Part shown: piece after piece, positions 10,029-20,513 of the stretch
How the letters are laid out: every line of letters starts with the position of its first letter
Numbering within the stretch: the stretch's first letter is position 1
Source: Rebecca billardiae RCC1528
Taxonomy: Eukaryota; Haptophyta
DNA: 64,000 nt
Assembly (NCBI GenBank): GCA_965240325.2
Contig: OZ251225.1
Location: 3,100,001-3,164,000, forward strand
Reading direction: 5' to 3'
Made by a program: the position numbers and the translations under genes
Notes under the pieces: model-generated
What the model saw: the letters and a program-made list of their open reading frames with translations, nothing else
What the model was told of the DNA's origin: nothing
The model's database searches: none

Positions 10029-10650
10029 TGATGAGCCACGATGTCAACGGCTTGAAGTGACGAGCGCCGCCAAGGAGTGCGAGCCGATGAGTGCAGTCGG
10101 CGTCGCACGCGCCGCGTCACTGCGGCGCGGAGCGGCATCGCCGCGCCACCGCCCTGTCTTATTCGTCCTATCGAATGCCAGCAGATGCTGCTGACGAGGA
10201 TATGGAACGTAGTATGCATGGAGCATTGCAGTGATTGCTTTATTCAGCGCAGGCTGCAGGGCTGCACCGCGCCGCCGCGGCCCGTCCATCTTACATCGTC
10301 TAGGTCAGGCACTGACAGTACTGACACTCGGAGTCGGAGCGGAGCCGCGGAGTCCGGAGTAAGCCGACTACTCAGGGCCGGTCAGGCCCGCGGGCTACAG
10401 ACTTTTAAAGCTGATATGATGGGCCCATGGGCCTATAGATAGAGTCTATATCTCAAGCGGGCCTACGGAGCACCAGGCCCAGAGTGCCGCCGCCGCGGCA
10501 ACTGCGCAGTCACGGGCCTCATCACATCAGCGCCGTGCCACTGACACGGACACCATTGAGACTGATGACTACGATGACGAAGCTGCTTAGCGCCAGTAGT
10601 AGTAAGTAGTTGATGATGATTCCGTGATCACTTTGACTTATGCGCGACTG

Positions 10651-10686
<36 letters not shown>

Positions 10687-10999
10687 TATATATCGTCTAG
10701 TTACTCGTATTCGGATGATCGGCACTCGGCGCACTCGCCGCCGCGGTGCCGTGAGAGTCGCCCGTACGCCACAGTGCGACACTATCTACCGACCGAATAC
10801 TTCCGATTACTACTGCTTATAGCACGCAGCTGAGAGCAGACGACTACTCTAGGTATAGTAGTATACGGAAGAGAAGCTGAATATATTAGTAGTCGATATT
10901 ACATGATCAAAATACTCTCACGACGACAGTATGAGTAGTTCTGTAGTCTGCCGCCGATCAGAATCCGCCTCGGACTAACCGCGTGCACGTGCCGCGCGC
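10029..10999. other. Convergent intergenic region, partly AT-rich
   Basis: It separates the 3' ends of the PhyH-like (+) and PNGase-like (-) genes. It turns AT-rich after about 10,560 and carries a (TA)n(CA)n(TA)n microsatellite at 10651-10693. No RNA gene or conserved ORF was seen. Both polyadenylation regions probably lie here. Confidence 0.6.
10651..10693. repeat. (TA)n-(CA)n-(TA)n compound microsatellite
   Basis: Alternating TA, then CA, then TA dinucleotides are directly visible. Confidence 0.95.
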
Positions 11000-12298
11000 T
11001 CAGCAGCGCGATCGATGCGCGGGACTGTGAACGCGCGCGTTCACACGGCGAGCGATGTCCCCAACCGCCTCGTCCGACACGACCCCGCGCTGCTGCCGCA
11101 CCGTGCGCTCGTCCTTGGCGTACTCGGCTGTCACTTCGACAGCGCCCTCATCGCCAAAGGCGAAGACGAAAGCGTGGCGCTTGCCCCATCCATCGGCGTA
11201 CATGCGCGGCTCGTCGTACGCCTCCTCGCACGGGTCCGTGTGCACCCAGCGCCCCGATCCGGGCAGGCGCACCTCGCACCAGCAGTGGTCCGCCCAATCA
11301 GCCACCCAGCGCGCCTCGAACCCAGCGCCCCGCAGGAAAAGCAGCCACGCAAATGAGTACTCGCCGCACCGGCCGCGGCGCGCGGCGAGGATCGGCCGGA
11401 TCGAGTTGAAGCGCACGAAGCGCGAGACGCGGCCACAGCCGCTCGGTCGCTCCTCGCCCCGCTCAGCCCCATCCGCGTCCTCCGCCTGATCGGCGTCTGT
11501 GCTGCACAGGTGGAGCTCAGCCGCGGACGCGGCGCCGAGCCAGCGCTCCAGCCGGCGCGGGCCAATCGCGCCGAGGATGTGCACGTGCTCTGGCTGCTCG
11601 GAGCCGCGGCTCGGGGTGGCACACTGCGAGTGCAGGCACCCCCTGTGGTAGTAGAGGAAGCGTTGGCGGAACCACGCCAGCAGTGCGCGCAGGTGCGCCT
11701 CAGCTCGCGCGTCGGCCTGTGGGGCAGCGAGCTCTGGTTCAACCGCGAGAGTGTTGTCCGCCGTCGGCGGCGGCGCGTCGAAGCGGCGCATGTAGCGTCG
11801 CGCGGCGCGGACGCCGCGCGCGTCGCGCCGGATGCTCAGCTGCCTGCGCGCATGCCCCTCGAGCTCGCGCTCGAACCGCTCGGCGGCGGACTCCGGCGCA
11901 CGCAGCGCCGCCATGGCGTCCTTGTTTGCGACCAGCAGCCGCTGATGGCGCCATGCGCGCTGGAGATGGGCCCGCGAGTCGGCGTCGTTCTCGATGGTCA
12001 CGTTGCGGAGCCGCGCCTGGTAAAACGCGGGGGACCCACCGCGCCTCCACGCGAGGAAGCGGCAGAAATCCTCCTCGTCCGCGCCGAGCGCGTACAGCGG
12101 CGGGCGGCCGCGCGCGTCGTACCGCAGCGCGGTGGTGCGCACGCGATCGCCCGCAGCCGCCGCGCGGACGAGGCCCGATCGCGGGCGCCGTAAGATACCT
12201 CTCGCGAACCCACCGAAGCCAAGCCCCACGCGAGCCCCCGCCACCGCGCCCACGATGCAAAGCAAGCACGCGAGGCGGCATGAAGGCGGCGATGCCAT
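11000..12298 (-). CDS. Peptide:N-glycanase-like transglutaminase-fold protein with signal peptide
   Basis: A 432-residue single-exon frame. The core matches the PNGase/NGLY1 transglutaminase domain: RRGRCGEYSFAW (catalytic Cys), about 30 residues on WADHCWCEV (catalytic His), then WVHTDPCEEAYDEP (catalytic Asp) and the conserved GWGKRHAFVFAF. A CLHSQC pair upstream could be half of the zinc site found in PNGases. The start ATG at 12298 gives MASPPSCRLACLLCIVGAVAG, a signal-peptide-like segment. The open frame continues upstream only because the DNA is GC-rich and overlaps the divergent RRM gene. PNGases remove N-glycans from misfolded glycoproteins and are normally cytosolic, so a secretory start is unusual. 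It forms a divergent pair with the RRM gene. Confidence 0.82.
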   Translation of the reverse strand: MASPPSCRLACLLCIVGAVAGARVGLGFGGFARGILRRPRSGLVRAAAAGDRVRTTALRYDARGRPPLYALGADEEDFCRFLAWRRGGSPAFYQARLRNVTIENDADSRAHLQRAWRHQRLLVANKDAMAALRAPESAAERFERELEGHARRQLSIRRDARGVRAARRYMRRFDAPPPTADNTLAVEPELAAPQADARAEAHLRALLAWFRQRFLYYHRGCLHSQCATPSRGSEQPEHVHILGAIGPRRLERWLGAASAAELHLCSTDADQAEDADGAERGEERPSGCGRVSRFVRFNSIRPILAARRGRCGEYSFAWLLFLRGAGFEARWVADWADHCWCEVRLPGSGRWVHTDPCEEAYDEPRMYADGWGKRHAFVFAFGDEGAVEVTAEYAKDERTVRQQRGVVSDEAVGDIARRVNARVHSPAHRSRC

Positions 12299-12463
12299 CG
12301 CTGCCCCGTTCGCCCACCGGCGGGCTGGTCCGCCGCCAGCACTGGCAGGTAACTTTGGAGCCGGCATCGTGGCCGTCCCGCGCCCACGTCGAATCCGCGT
12401 GGTGGGCTGTTGGCACGCGCGCGAGCGGACGTCTGGGCGCACGCCCACCGTGGTGCTGTGGGC
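12299..12463. promoter_or_regulatory. Short divergent intergenic region (likely bidirectional promoter)
   Basis: It is 165 bp between the start codons of the PNGase-like (-) and two-RRM (+) genes. No TATA box was seen. Shared promoter function is inferred from spacing only. Confidence 0.45.
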
Positions 12464-13306
12464 ATGACTTTGGGTGACGGCGCGCGTACAAAGAAGAGGA
12501 AGGCGCGCACGGATGCCGCGGACCCGGCGCCCACCACCCCTGGGGGTGAGTCGGACGTTGCTGCCCAGCCGGCGCGCGGCGCGGCCGATCCCGCCGCCGA
12601 CGGCCGACTGCTCTACATCGGCGGTCTGCCGTTCAACTACGAGGAAGCCGACGTGCGCGCTGCCTTTGGCGAGTGCGGCGAGATCAGCCACGTGCACTGC
12701 ATGCGCTTCCCCGATACGGGCAAGTTCCGGGGGATTGCGCTCGTGACGTTTGCAGACGCGGAGGCGGCCGCGCGCGCCAAGGCGTATGATGGCACGGAGT
12801 GGGAGGGGCGGTTCCTCGTGATCAAGCCGGGGCGCGCGCTGCCCAAGGGCGCGGGCAAGACCGCGGAGCGCGACGCCGACAGCGCGCGCGGCGTCCGGCC
12901 GGACGAGCGCCCCAAGCCGCAGGGCTCGACCACGGCGTACTGCGGCAACCTCAGCTTTGACGCGGACGAGGCGGCGCTGAGACACTTCTTCGCCGACTGC
13001 CCGATCGCCGGCGTGCGCATGCCGACGGACAAGGCGACGGGGCGGCACCGCGGCATCGCGTTCGTCGAGTTCGAGGACGACGCGGCGCTCGAGCGCGCGA
13101 TGGGCCGCAACGGCGAGCTGCTGCTCGGGCGCGAGGTGGCGATGCACTACTCCACCACGACCGGGCCCAGCGCCAAGCAGCGCGCGGCGGCGGCGGCGGC
13201 GGCACGGGCAGCACCGCAGGCTGGGGCGGCCGCGGCAGATGGTGGCGCTGGCCGACGCCGGAAAGGCGGGGTCGGAGCCAAGCAACGGCGTCAAGCGGCC
13301 AGGTGA
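12464..13306 (+). CDS. Two-RRM RNA-binding protein
   Basis: A single-exon frame of 280 residues. RRM1 has RNP2 LLYIGGLPF and RNP1 KFRGIALVTF; RRM2 has RNP2 TAYCGNLSF and RNP1 RHRGIAFVEF. The N-terminus is basic (KKRKARTD, a likely nuclear signal). The C-terminus is Ala/Gly-rich, then basic (GRRRKGG...KQRRQ). Tandem RRMs with a short linker and a basic tail resemble nucleolin/NSR1-type nucleolar or pre-rRNA-binding proteins; the precise role is unknown. An in-frame GTG-like upstream extension is ignored in favour of the ATG at 12464. Confidence 0.88.
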   Translation: MTLGDGARTKKRKARTDAADPAPTTPGGESDVAAQPARGAADPAADGRLLYIGGLPFNYEEADVRAAFGECGEISHVHCMRFPDTGKFRGIALVTFADAEAAARAKAYDGTEWEGRFLVIKPGRALPKGAGKTAERDADSARGVRPDERPKPQGSTTAYCGNLSFDADEAALRHFFADCPIAGVRMPTDKATGRHRGIAFVEFEDDAALERAMGRNGELLLGREVAMHYSTTTGPSAKQRAAAAAAARAAPQAGAAAADGGAGRRRKGGVGAKQRRQAAR

Positions 13307-14107
13307 GGCCGCGGCCCGTGCCGATCCCGTACTCCCCGGCATCAGACGTACGTCGGGACGTTCCCCCGATGCGGCGATGTCTGATGTCTGCTGATGCCGA
13401 CCGGGGACGCACGCACTGTCGAGCTCGAACGCACGACGAGACAGTCGTCACTCGTCAGCAGTGACTCACCATCGGTCGCAGTGGGCGCCTCGGCGGAAGC
13501 CCTACCCTGGCCAGCCCCGCTTCTGTTATCATAGGTGGGTTTGTGGCTAGTATCAGTGGAGCGCCGCCACTATGAACCAGGACTCCGCAGCGGCTCGTCC
13601 TCATTAATACAGTACCCCCATACATGAGTAAAGTCGTTGGCGGATTGATATTGATAGTCATTATGTACGTTGATACAGTTACACGACGCGCTAATCTTAT
13701 CATATCAGTCGCTCATCATGATGAGGTCATACTTGCCCTACTGCGCACCCCATTATAGTATTATTCAGACCGTACCCACCTCCTGCCGGAAGTTACGTTT
13801 GAGGACCCCTCCGCCCTCCCCGTACAATCCCTACTTCGCTCGCGATTCAGCTGGATTCGCCGAGCGTTGGGTACGTACGCACCGGGCTCCTGTCGTCTCG
13901 ACGGGCTCTCGACCACAACCGGGTCCGGGAGCCGCGCCGGCTTCACCCCTTTGAGCACCCGAGTGAGCCAAAAGAGGCACAGGCATAAACGCACGCCGCC
14001 CCTGTCCACCCCACCGAGGGCGAGGGAGAGCCCCACCGACTCCGCGGGCGACAGCGGACTGCTCACGGGCAGCCGCGGCCCTCGGCACATCGTCGAGCGC
14101 GCACGCC
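13307..14107. other. Intergenic region between tandem genes
   Basis: No supported gene. It contains a fragment (about 13500-13518) of the inverted repeat seen at 1234-1635 and an AT-richer stretch near 13,600-13,770. The start of the armadillo gene's promoter presumably lies in its GC-rich right end. Confidence 0.5.
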
Positions 14108-15794
14108 ATGTGCACCGTTGTCGACATCGCGGCCCAGCTGCACTCGCTGCCGGATGCGGGCGCGACAGACGAGCCGCTTGACGAGGAAAGCTCGCAGGCG
14201 ATCGCGCAGCTCGCCAGGGCATTGTCAGAGGCGCGCAGCGAGGAGGACGAGTCAGCGCTCGTGAGTGATATTCGCCGCACGGGCGTGGTCGGGCCCATCG
14301 TGCGCATCCTCTCGCACCGCCGGGACGACACGCAGCTGATGTACGTCGGCCTCTCGATCCTAGTCAACCTCGCCGACGCGGGCGGGGCAGATGTGGTGCT
14401 TCTGCACAGGGGAGGCGACCTGCTCATCGAGCTGCTGAGCGCGGAGGATGTGAACATTGCGTACTACGCGGTCGCCGGCGTGCAGAACGTGCGCTGGCGC
14501 TGCGCGCACCCCGTCGCGCTGCCGCGCGCGCGCTCGCGCGCCGGCCGTGCGCTCACCCCCGGCTCACGCGTCCCCACGCGCGCGGTGCTCGCGGATGCGT
14601 GCGCAGCTGTCGTGCTCGCCCGACTGCGTGCACCTGGTGTTAGACGCGCGCGCCGACGAGCTGCTGCGCACGATGCTCAAAGAGAGCGAGAACCAGCACA
14701 TCAAGCGCTGCGCTGCGGGCGCGCTCGCAAACATCCGAGCGTCTGCACCGTACAAGGCGCGCCTGGCGGCAGAGCGCACGGCGGAGGAGCGCATGGCTGC
14801 GCAGGGCCCGCCGGCCTCGCCGTCCGCCTCGTCCACGTCGAGCCGAAGCTCCTTCAAGCCGCGCAAGTGGTCGCCGCGCTCGGAGGAGTCTCTGCAGCGC
14901 GCGCTCGAGGCGCGCATTAAGAGCGACGCGCTCGTGTTTGAAACGAGGTGGCGCGCCGCGGTGCTGCTGCAGGCGGCGGCGCGGCGCCGGCTGGGCGTGC
15001 GCGCCCTGCAGGCGCTGCAGTGGCGGGAGCGCGCGATCGACATCGCGGAGGTGCTCGACGGGGCCCACGATGACCTCGAGCCGCTCCCCGACGAGCGCGT
15101 CGCCGAGCTCACAGCGATCGCGACCCGCCTGCGCTCTGCGTGCGACACCTCGGCCGAGACCAAGGCCGCGGTGCTCAAGCTCGCCACCGAGCTCTCCGAG
15201 GCGGACGACGCGCTCTGCCTGCCGTTGTTGCGAACGGTCGCGCAGCTCGACCCGATCCGCCCGCTCGTGCGGCTGCTGAGCACCGTCGACCCGGCCGCGC
15301 ACGCGCACCTGATGCACATCGGGCTGTCCGCCCTTGTGAACCTCGCGGACATCGGCGGCGCCGCGCTGCTCAACCGCGCCGGCGGTGTGGACCTGCTGCT
15401 CCGCATGCTGCCGTCGTCGGACGAGTCGGTCGCGTTCCTCGCGGCCGCGGGTGTGCACAACGTGCTGAGCACGCGCAAGATGCTCGACGACGCGGAGTGC
15501 ATGACCGCGATGCTGCGGCACAGCGCGGAGGCCGCGCTCGACTCGCTTGTCGAGCACCCGAACGAGTCGGTGAGCAGGTCAGCGGCGGGCGCACTCGCCA
15601 ACCTCTCGCAATCCGCGGTGCTGCAGCAGCTGAAGGATGCGCTGGCCGTCGCCGAGCACTACAGGTCGCAGGCCCAGCTGGACATGCGCGAGCAGTCCAA
15701 GGGCGGCATGCCGGGCATCGCGGGCAGCTGCGACGGATCTCCGCGCTCCGTCGCGGCGGAGCTCGCCAACATGACCGTGTACGACGCTGTCTGA
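14108..15794 (+). CDS. Armadillo-repeat protein with an IQ-like motif
   Basis: Exons 14108-14488 and 14607-15794, with a 118-bp GT-AG intron in phase 0, giving about 522 residues. The protein is an internal duplication. Each half has an ARM-like pair: GLSILVNLADAGGADVVLL / YYAVAGVQN in the first and GLSALVNLADIGGAALLNR / LAAAGVHN in the second, each followed by a C(R)AAGALANI-type helix. The splice join rebuilds AGVQN-LSCSPDC, which aligns with AGVHN-VLSTRK in the second half and supports the intron. Between the halves, AAVLLQAAARRRLGVRAL resembles an IQ calmodulin-binding helix. It is probably a protein-interaction scaffold, possibly flagellar given the genomic company, but the function is unknown. 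Confidence 0.8.
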
Positions 15795-16385
15795 CCGGAC
15801 GAGTCCGGGACCCGGGCGCACCCAGCCCCGCGGCGTCCTCGTCGCTGTCGTCACAGACCGCAGTCACGATGGACGATTGTACCTATTGCTTGCGCCATGC
15901 CTCGCGGCGCCCGCGGATTCTCATCGTCATAATAACTATTAAATTATTATAAATAATTATTAGAATAATTAAGCTGTTGACTAATAAGCTACTAATCCAC
16001 GGTAAGACTTAACACTCGCCTAACAGTTTCAGTCGACAAATCGACAAATCGACATACAGAATCCAGACGACAATCCTGCGAAATATTAATATATAGATAT
16101 TATATATATTTAAATAATTCGCAGCATCATCAATATTTGCCGCGGCGTGCCGAGCGCTCCGAACGAATTCTTATTCGAACTGTCAAAACGAAGGCGCTCA
16201 GGCGCTCAGCCACTCCGCGAGACCCGTGATGACGACAACCGAAACTTGGAAGACGAGGTCCGCGAATCCGGAATCGCGATGATATGGCGATTGTCGATTC
16301 ACAGACCCGGGCTGCTTCAACCGAAGGCCAGGCCGCAACGACTGCACCCTGCGTGCCACGACGGCCGAGCGGCACCGCCACCCGA
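15795..16385. other. Convergent intergenic region with AT-rich core
   Basis: It lies between the 3' ends of the armadillo (+) and ankyrin (-) genes. About 15,920-16,130 is strongly AT-rich (runs such as TTATTATAAATAATTATTAG) against the GC-rich flanks. It likely contains both 3' UTRs and polyadenylation signals; no gene was seen. Confidence 0.6.
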
Positions 16386-17651
16386 TCAGTCAAGGTCCTC
16401 GAGCGACGCCTCCACGCGCGCGTCGTCGAGCTGCCCCTCGCCCTCCGCCGCGGCCGGCTCGGGCTTTGCGTCCGCCTCGGCGAGCGCGGCCTCGACCTCC
16501 TCCGCCGCGTCGTCCAGATCCTCGCCGAAGATGTCCGCCTCGTCCGCGTCCTCGAAGCGGGCCTGCGCGCCGTTGGTCGCGGCGCCCTCGGCCTTCTCGG
16601 CCTTCTCGCGCTCCTTCTCCTGCAGCTTGGCCCGCGTCCGCTCCTGCACGTACACCTGCTCGTCCACAGCGGGGAACTCGCCACGCGCCGCGCCCTCGGC
16701 ACTCCACTCGCGCAGGTAGCTGCGGCGCACGCGCGCGCAGGGCGGGGCGGGTGGCAGCGGGTGGGCGGCGCGAGGCAGCGGCGTCTGCGGGGGCCGCGCG
16801 GCACGCGGCGCGTACCGCTCGATGTGCTTGAACTTGCGCTCCACGGCGTATTCGAGCGCCGTCTTGCCGGCAGCAGCGGCTGCCTCCGCCGCGTCGGCGT
16901 GCGCGTCGGCGTGCTCCCCGACTGCTGCGTCGCCCGCGGGGGCGGGTGCATCGGCGCTCGCGCCGGCGTGGAGCGGTGCGTCGGTGGGCGGCGTGTCCGT
17001 CAGCTCCGGATCCGCGCCGAGCTTCATCAGCGCGTCCACCGCGCGCGGGCGGTTCCCGAGCACGGCGACCATGAGCGCCGTGCGACCCCACACGTCACGA
17101 GCGTCCAGCGAGCCCGCGTGCGCGTCAACAAGCGCGCGGACGACGCCCGCGTCGCCCGTGCCGCTCGCGCAGTGCGTGAGCGCCGTTCGTGCGTGCACAT
17201 CGCGAGCGGACGCGTCCGCGCCGAGCACGAGCAGCGCCTTCACGGTGTGCATGTGCCCCTTGCTCGCAGCGAGCATGAGGGGAGTCACGCCGCCGACGTC
17301 GGCCGTGTCCGCGGCAGCACCGCGCTCGGCGAGGAGCTGGATGGCGGGCGTACGGCCGGAGAAGGCCGCGTACGATACCGCCGTCCAGCCCAGGTGCGTG
17401 CGCGCGCCCACGTCGCACCCCTCCGTGAGCAGCTGGCGGACGAGATCGACGTGGCCGGCCTCGGCGGCCGTCATGAGCGCGGTGCGGCCGTTGGCGTCCA
17501 CGGCGCCGACGGGTGTGCCCTTCGCCTGCGCCGCGCGGAGGCCTTCGACCGATCCGCTCGCGACGGCGCGGAAGAGCTCGCGGACGTCCTCGGTCGACGG
17601 CTCACCCGTCGCTGCGGCCTCGCCCTGCGCGCCCAACTGCATCACTGCCAT
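16386..17651 (-). CDS. Ankyrin-repeat protein with acidic C-terminus
   Basis: The open frame is 421 residues. Five or six ankyrin repeats are readable in order: NGRTALMTAAEAGHVDLV, GWTAVSYAAFSG, GVTPLMLAASKGHMHTV, ARTALTHCASG, GRTALMVAVLGNRPRAV and a last GKTALEYAVERKFKHIE. An acidic, Ala/Glu-rich tail ends LEDLD. A 96-bp stretch (16720-16815) has GT...CAG ends and Pro/Arg-rich nonsense translation. Removing it joins HIER to YLREWSAEG in frame, so it is probably an intron and the true protein is about 389 residues. Ankyrin stacks bind partner proteins; the partner is unknown. It is divergently paired with CFAP46, so co-expression with a flagellar gene is plausible. Confidence 0.85.
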   Translation of the reverse strand: MAVMQLGAQGEAAATGEPSTEDVRELFRAVASGSVEGLRAAQAKGTPVGAVDANGRTALMTAAEAGHVDLVRQLLTEGCDVGARTHLGWTAVSYAAFSGRTPAIQLLAERGAAADTADVGGVTPLMLAASKGHMHTVKALLVLGADASARDVHARTALTHCASGTGDAGVVRALVDAHAGSLDARDVWGRTALMVAVLGNRPRAVDALMKLGADPELTDTPPTDAPLHAGASADAPAPAGDAAVGEHADAHADAAEAAAAAGKTALEYAVERKFKHIERYAPRAARPPQTPLPRAAHPLPPAPPCARVRRSYLREWSAEGAARGEFPAVDEQVYVQERTRAKLQEKEREKAEKAEGAATNGAQARFEDADEADIFGEDLDDAAEEVEAALAEADAKPEPAAAEGEGQLDDARVEASLEDLD

Positions 17652-17851
17652 CTTGCCAACCGGCGACGGTTAGAGATGTGGGGCGGTTGCCCGCGCGACT
17701 GGTTCCGGACGACGCCCGCCCGGCCGGCCTTTTCCGGATCCAGAAGCGGAAGAAAAAAAACGATCAAAATCAGTTTCACATCATCATCATCATCGTTACA
17801 CGGCCCCCACTGACAACGTTTCACGATCTCTCGCGGTCGCGCGCAGCACCC
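17652..17851. promoter_or_regulatory. Divergent intergenic region, ankyrin gene / CFAP46
   Basis: It is 200 bp between opposing start codons and contains CATCATCATCATCAT and an A-run (near 17753-17760). A shared promoter is inferred from arrangement. Confidence 0.45.
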
Positions 17852-20475
17852 ATGGAGCCCAGGCTGCGCGCGCTCGTGGCGGACGCGACTCGGCCCGAGC
17901 ACGCGGACCCGACGCAGCCGCTCGCCGCTGCGCTGCGCGAAGTGGACGTGGCTCAAGACCTCGGCCACACCAACCTCGACTCGCTCTCGCCCGAGGCGCT
18001 CCTCCTCTGCGCCGAGGCCGCGATCCAGGTGCGCGGACGGTGCCGCGCCCCCGCCGCGCCCGCGCTCGTGCGCCGGCCGCGCTCGTCGCTGAGCGCGCGG
18101 CCCGCCGCCTCGCGCGCGCCTCGCGCCGCCGCTGCTTCCCCGCGCGCACAGCTCGAGCGCTTCGAGGAGGCCGACCCGTACCTGCGGCGCTTCCTCCTCT
18201 CGAAGCCCGCGCCCAACCAGTTTCTTGTGCGCGCGTACTATGGCATGGCGCTGGTGGTGCACTCGCGCGTGCGGCACCTCAAGGCGGCGGAGCTGGTGAA
18301 CGGCGTGCTCGGCGCGCTGGAGTGGGTCCTGCGCGGCCTCGCCCTCGCGCGCACGCGCCCCGGCTACCGCTTCCTCGTGTACAACGGCTCGGTACATTTG
18401 TATCGCGTCGGGCGTGTGCTGCTGCGCGCCAGCCGCCGAGCGTCGCTGATCGGCGCGCTCAAGGCGGCGACGGCGGCGCTGGCGGAGGCGGAGGAGCCGG
18501 ACACGGCGTGGCGACTGCAGCTCGCCATCCAGCTCGTGTACGCCCACGCCGACGCGGACGACGCCGCCTCCGCCCTCGCCGCCGTGAGCGCCGCCGCGCC
18601 GCTCGCGGACGGTCTCGGCGCGGAGGCGGTGGAGCTGCTGTGGCGAGTGCAGCTGCACCTCGGCCGGGGCGACGTGGCGCGGCTGCGCAAGATGGCGGAG
18701 GAGAAGGCAGCCGCACCGCGGCTCAAGGCCCTCGCGCTCTGCGCCGCGCTGCGCGCCTCCGCCGCCCTCGACCACGGCGGCGCGCCGCCGCCCGACACAC
18801 ACGCGCAGCTGCTCGCGATCCTGACGGAAGTCGACCCTACGCTGGCTGAGGCGGCGCGCGCGGCGGTGGAGGCGGGCGGCGAGGCGCCGAGCAACGAGGC
18901 GGTGAGCCTGGTGCGCGAGGCGCCGCTGCACGAGGACCTCGTCGCCGCGGCGGGCGAGGTCGCCGCCGAGCTCGGCCAGCTCGACCTCGCGCAGGCGTGC
19001 GCGGAGCGGGTGATCCTCGGCGAGCGGCTCGGCACGCGCGTGCGAGCGCAGCTGGTGCGCGAGGCTGCGCGCGTGCGCCGCCTCGACGCGCACGAGGAGG
19101 GCACGGTGGCGGAGTCGAAGGTGTACACGCGGCGGATGGTGGGCGTGCGCATCGAGGCGCTCCGCCGCCTCGAGGAGGCGCTCAGCTCCGCGCAGCACGT
19201 CGGCGACGCCGATCTCATCACCGACGTAGTCCTGCTGATCCACCGGACTTTGCTGCCGCTGCTGCAGCCGGAGTTGCTGCCGGCGGTGCACCGCGCGCTG
19301 GCGCTGGGCGCGGCGGCGCTCGAGCAGATCGACTCGCCGCTCTCGGAGCTGCGCGCGCAGCTGCACGCCGAGCTCGCGCGCTGCGAGGTGCGCGCCGAGT
19401 TCCTGCACAAGGCGACGGCGCAGGTGTCGAAGGGTCTCGCGCACGACGTCACCGACGCGGCGGCGGGCGCGCGGCTCGAGCGCACGCTGCGGCCGCTCGC
19501 CGAGCGGCTGGCGCTGCGCACGGACGTGTGGGGCGAGCACGACGAGCCCGAGGTGCAGGCGTACCTGCGCTTCGAGCGCGCGCGCTCCACGCCCGAGCCG
19601 CGGCTGCGCCGCCAGGCCCTCGCCGAGTCTGCGCAGCTGCTCGCGCGCGCGCCGCTGCCCGCGGGCGCGCCGGCCGACGCGGTGCGCGAGCGAGCGCTTC
19701 TCTGGGGCGAGATGATCGCCGCGGCGTGGAAGGAGCGCATGGGGGAGCTGGTGCACGAGGTGGCGCCGCGGCTGCTCGAGCTCGAGTTCAGCCCGCACGA
19801 CGAGCCGCACGTCACGCGCGTCCAGGCCGAGGCGCACCTCGCAGTCGCCGAGGCGCACGTGCACGCGCTCGCGCGCGCCGGCCGCGCGCCGTGCTACCGG
19901 CCGCGGCCGGCGGGCGGCGGCGCGTCCGCGGACAAGGCGGGCGGCGAGGGGGGCGAGGGCGAGGCGGCGGCGGGCGCGGGCGCGGGCGGCGGCGCGGCGC
20001 CGACCGATTCGTCCCAGCCCGCGCCCGCCGACGACCTGCCGCCGCACCCGCCGCCGTCGTGGTTCGTGCGCGGGCCGGCCGCGGACGCGCCTCCGAGCGC
20101 TGCGGACGTTGACGAGCCAACTGCCACGGCCGAGCTCGTGGCGCTCGAGCACCTGCTGCGCGGGATGCGGCGCGCGCGGCTGCTGGGCGAGGAGTGGCTG
20201 CTGCTCAACGGGTGCGTGCACCTGTGGAACCACCACGTCCTCGCGTACGGCGCGCGCACCGGCGGCGCGCTCCCCCTCGAGCTGTACGACGCGACGCGCG
20301 AGGCTGTGCGGCACGTGCGCGCGCTGTGCAGCGCGCCGCAAAGCGTCGCTCGCACCGACCTGCCGTCCCTCCAGCTGGTGTGCGCGCTGGCGAACGCGCT
20401 GGCGCGGGCGCAGCTCGCGCTCGCGAAGGGCGGGGGCGACAAGCGCCCGCCGCCGGTCGACGACGAGCACGCGTA

Positions 20476-20513
<38 letters not shown>

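Noticed and set aside
12299-13342. N-terminal extension of the PNGase-like frame
   Set aside because: It overlaps the two-RRM gene on the other strand and has shadow composition; the signal-peptide ATG at 12298 is a better start.
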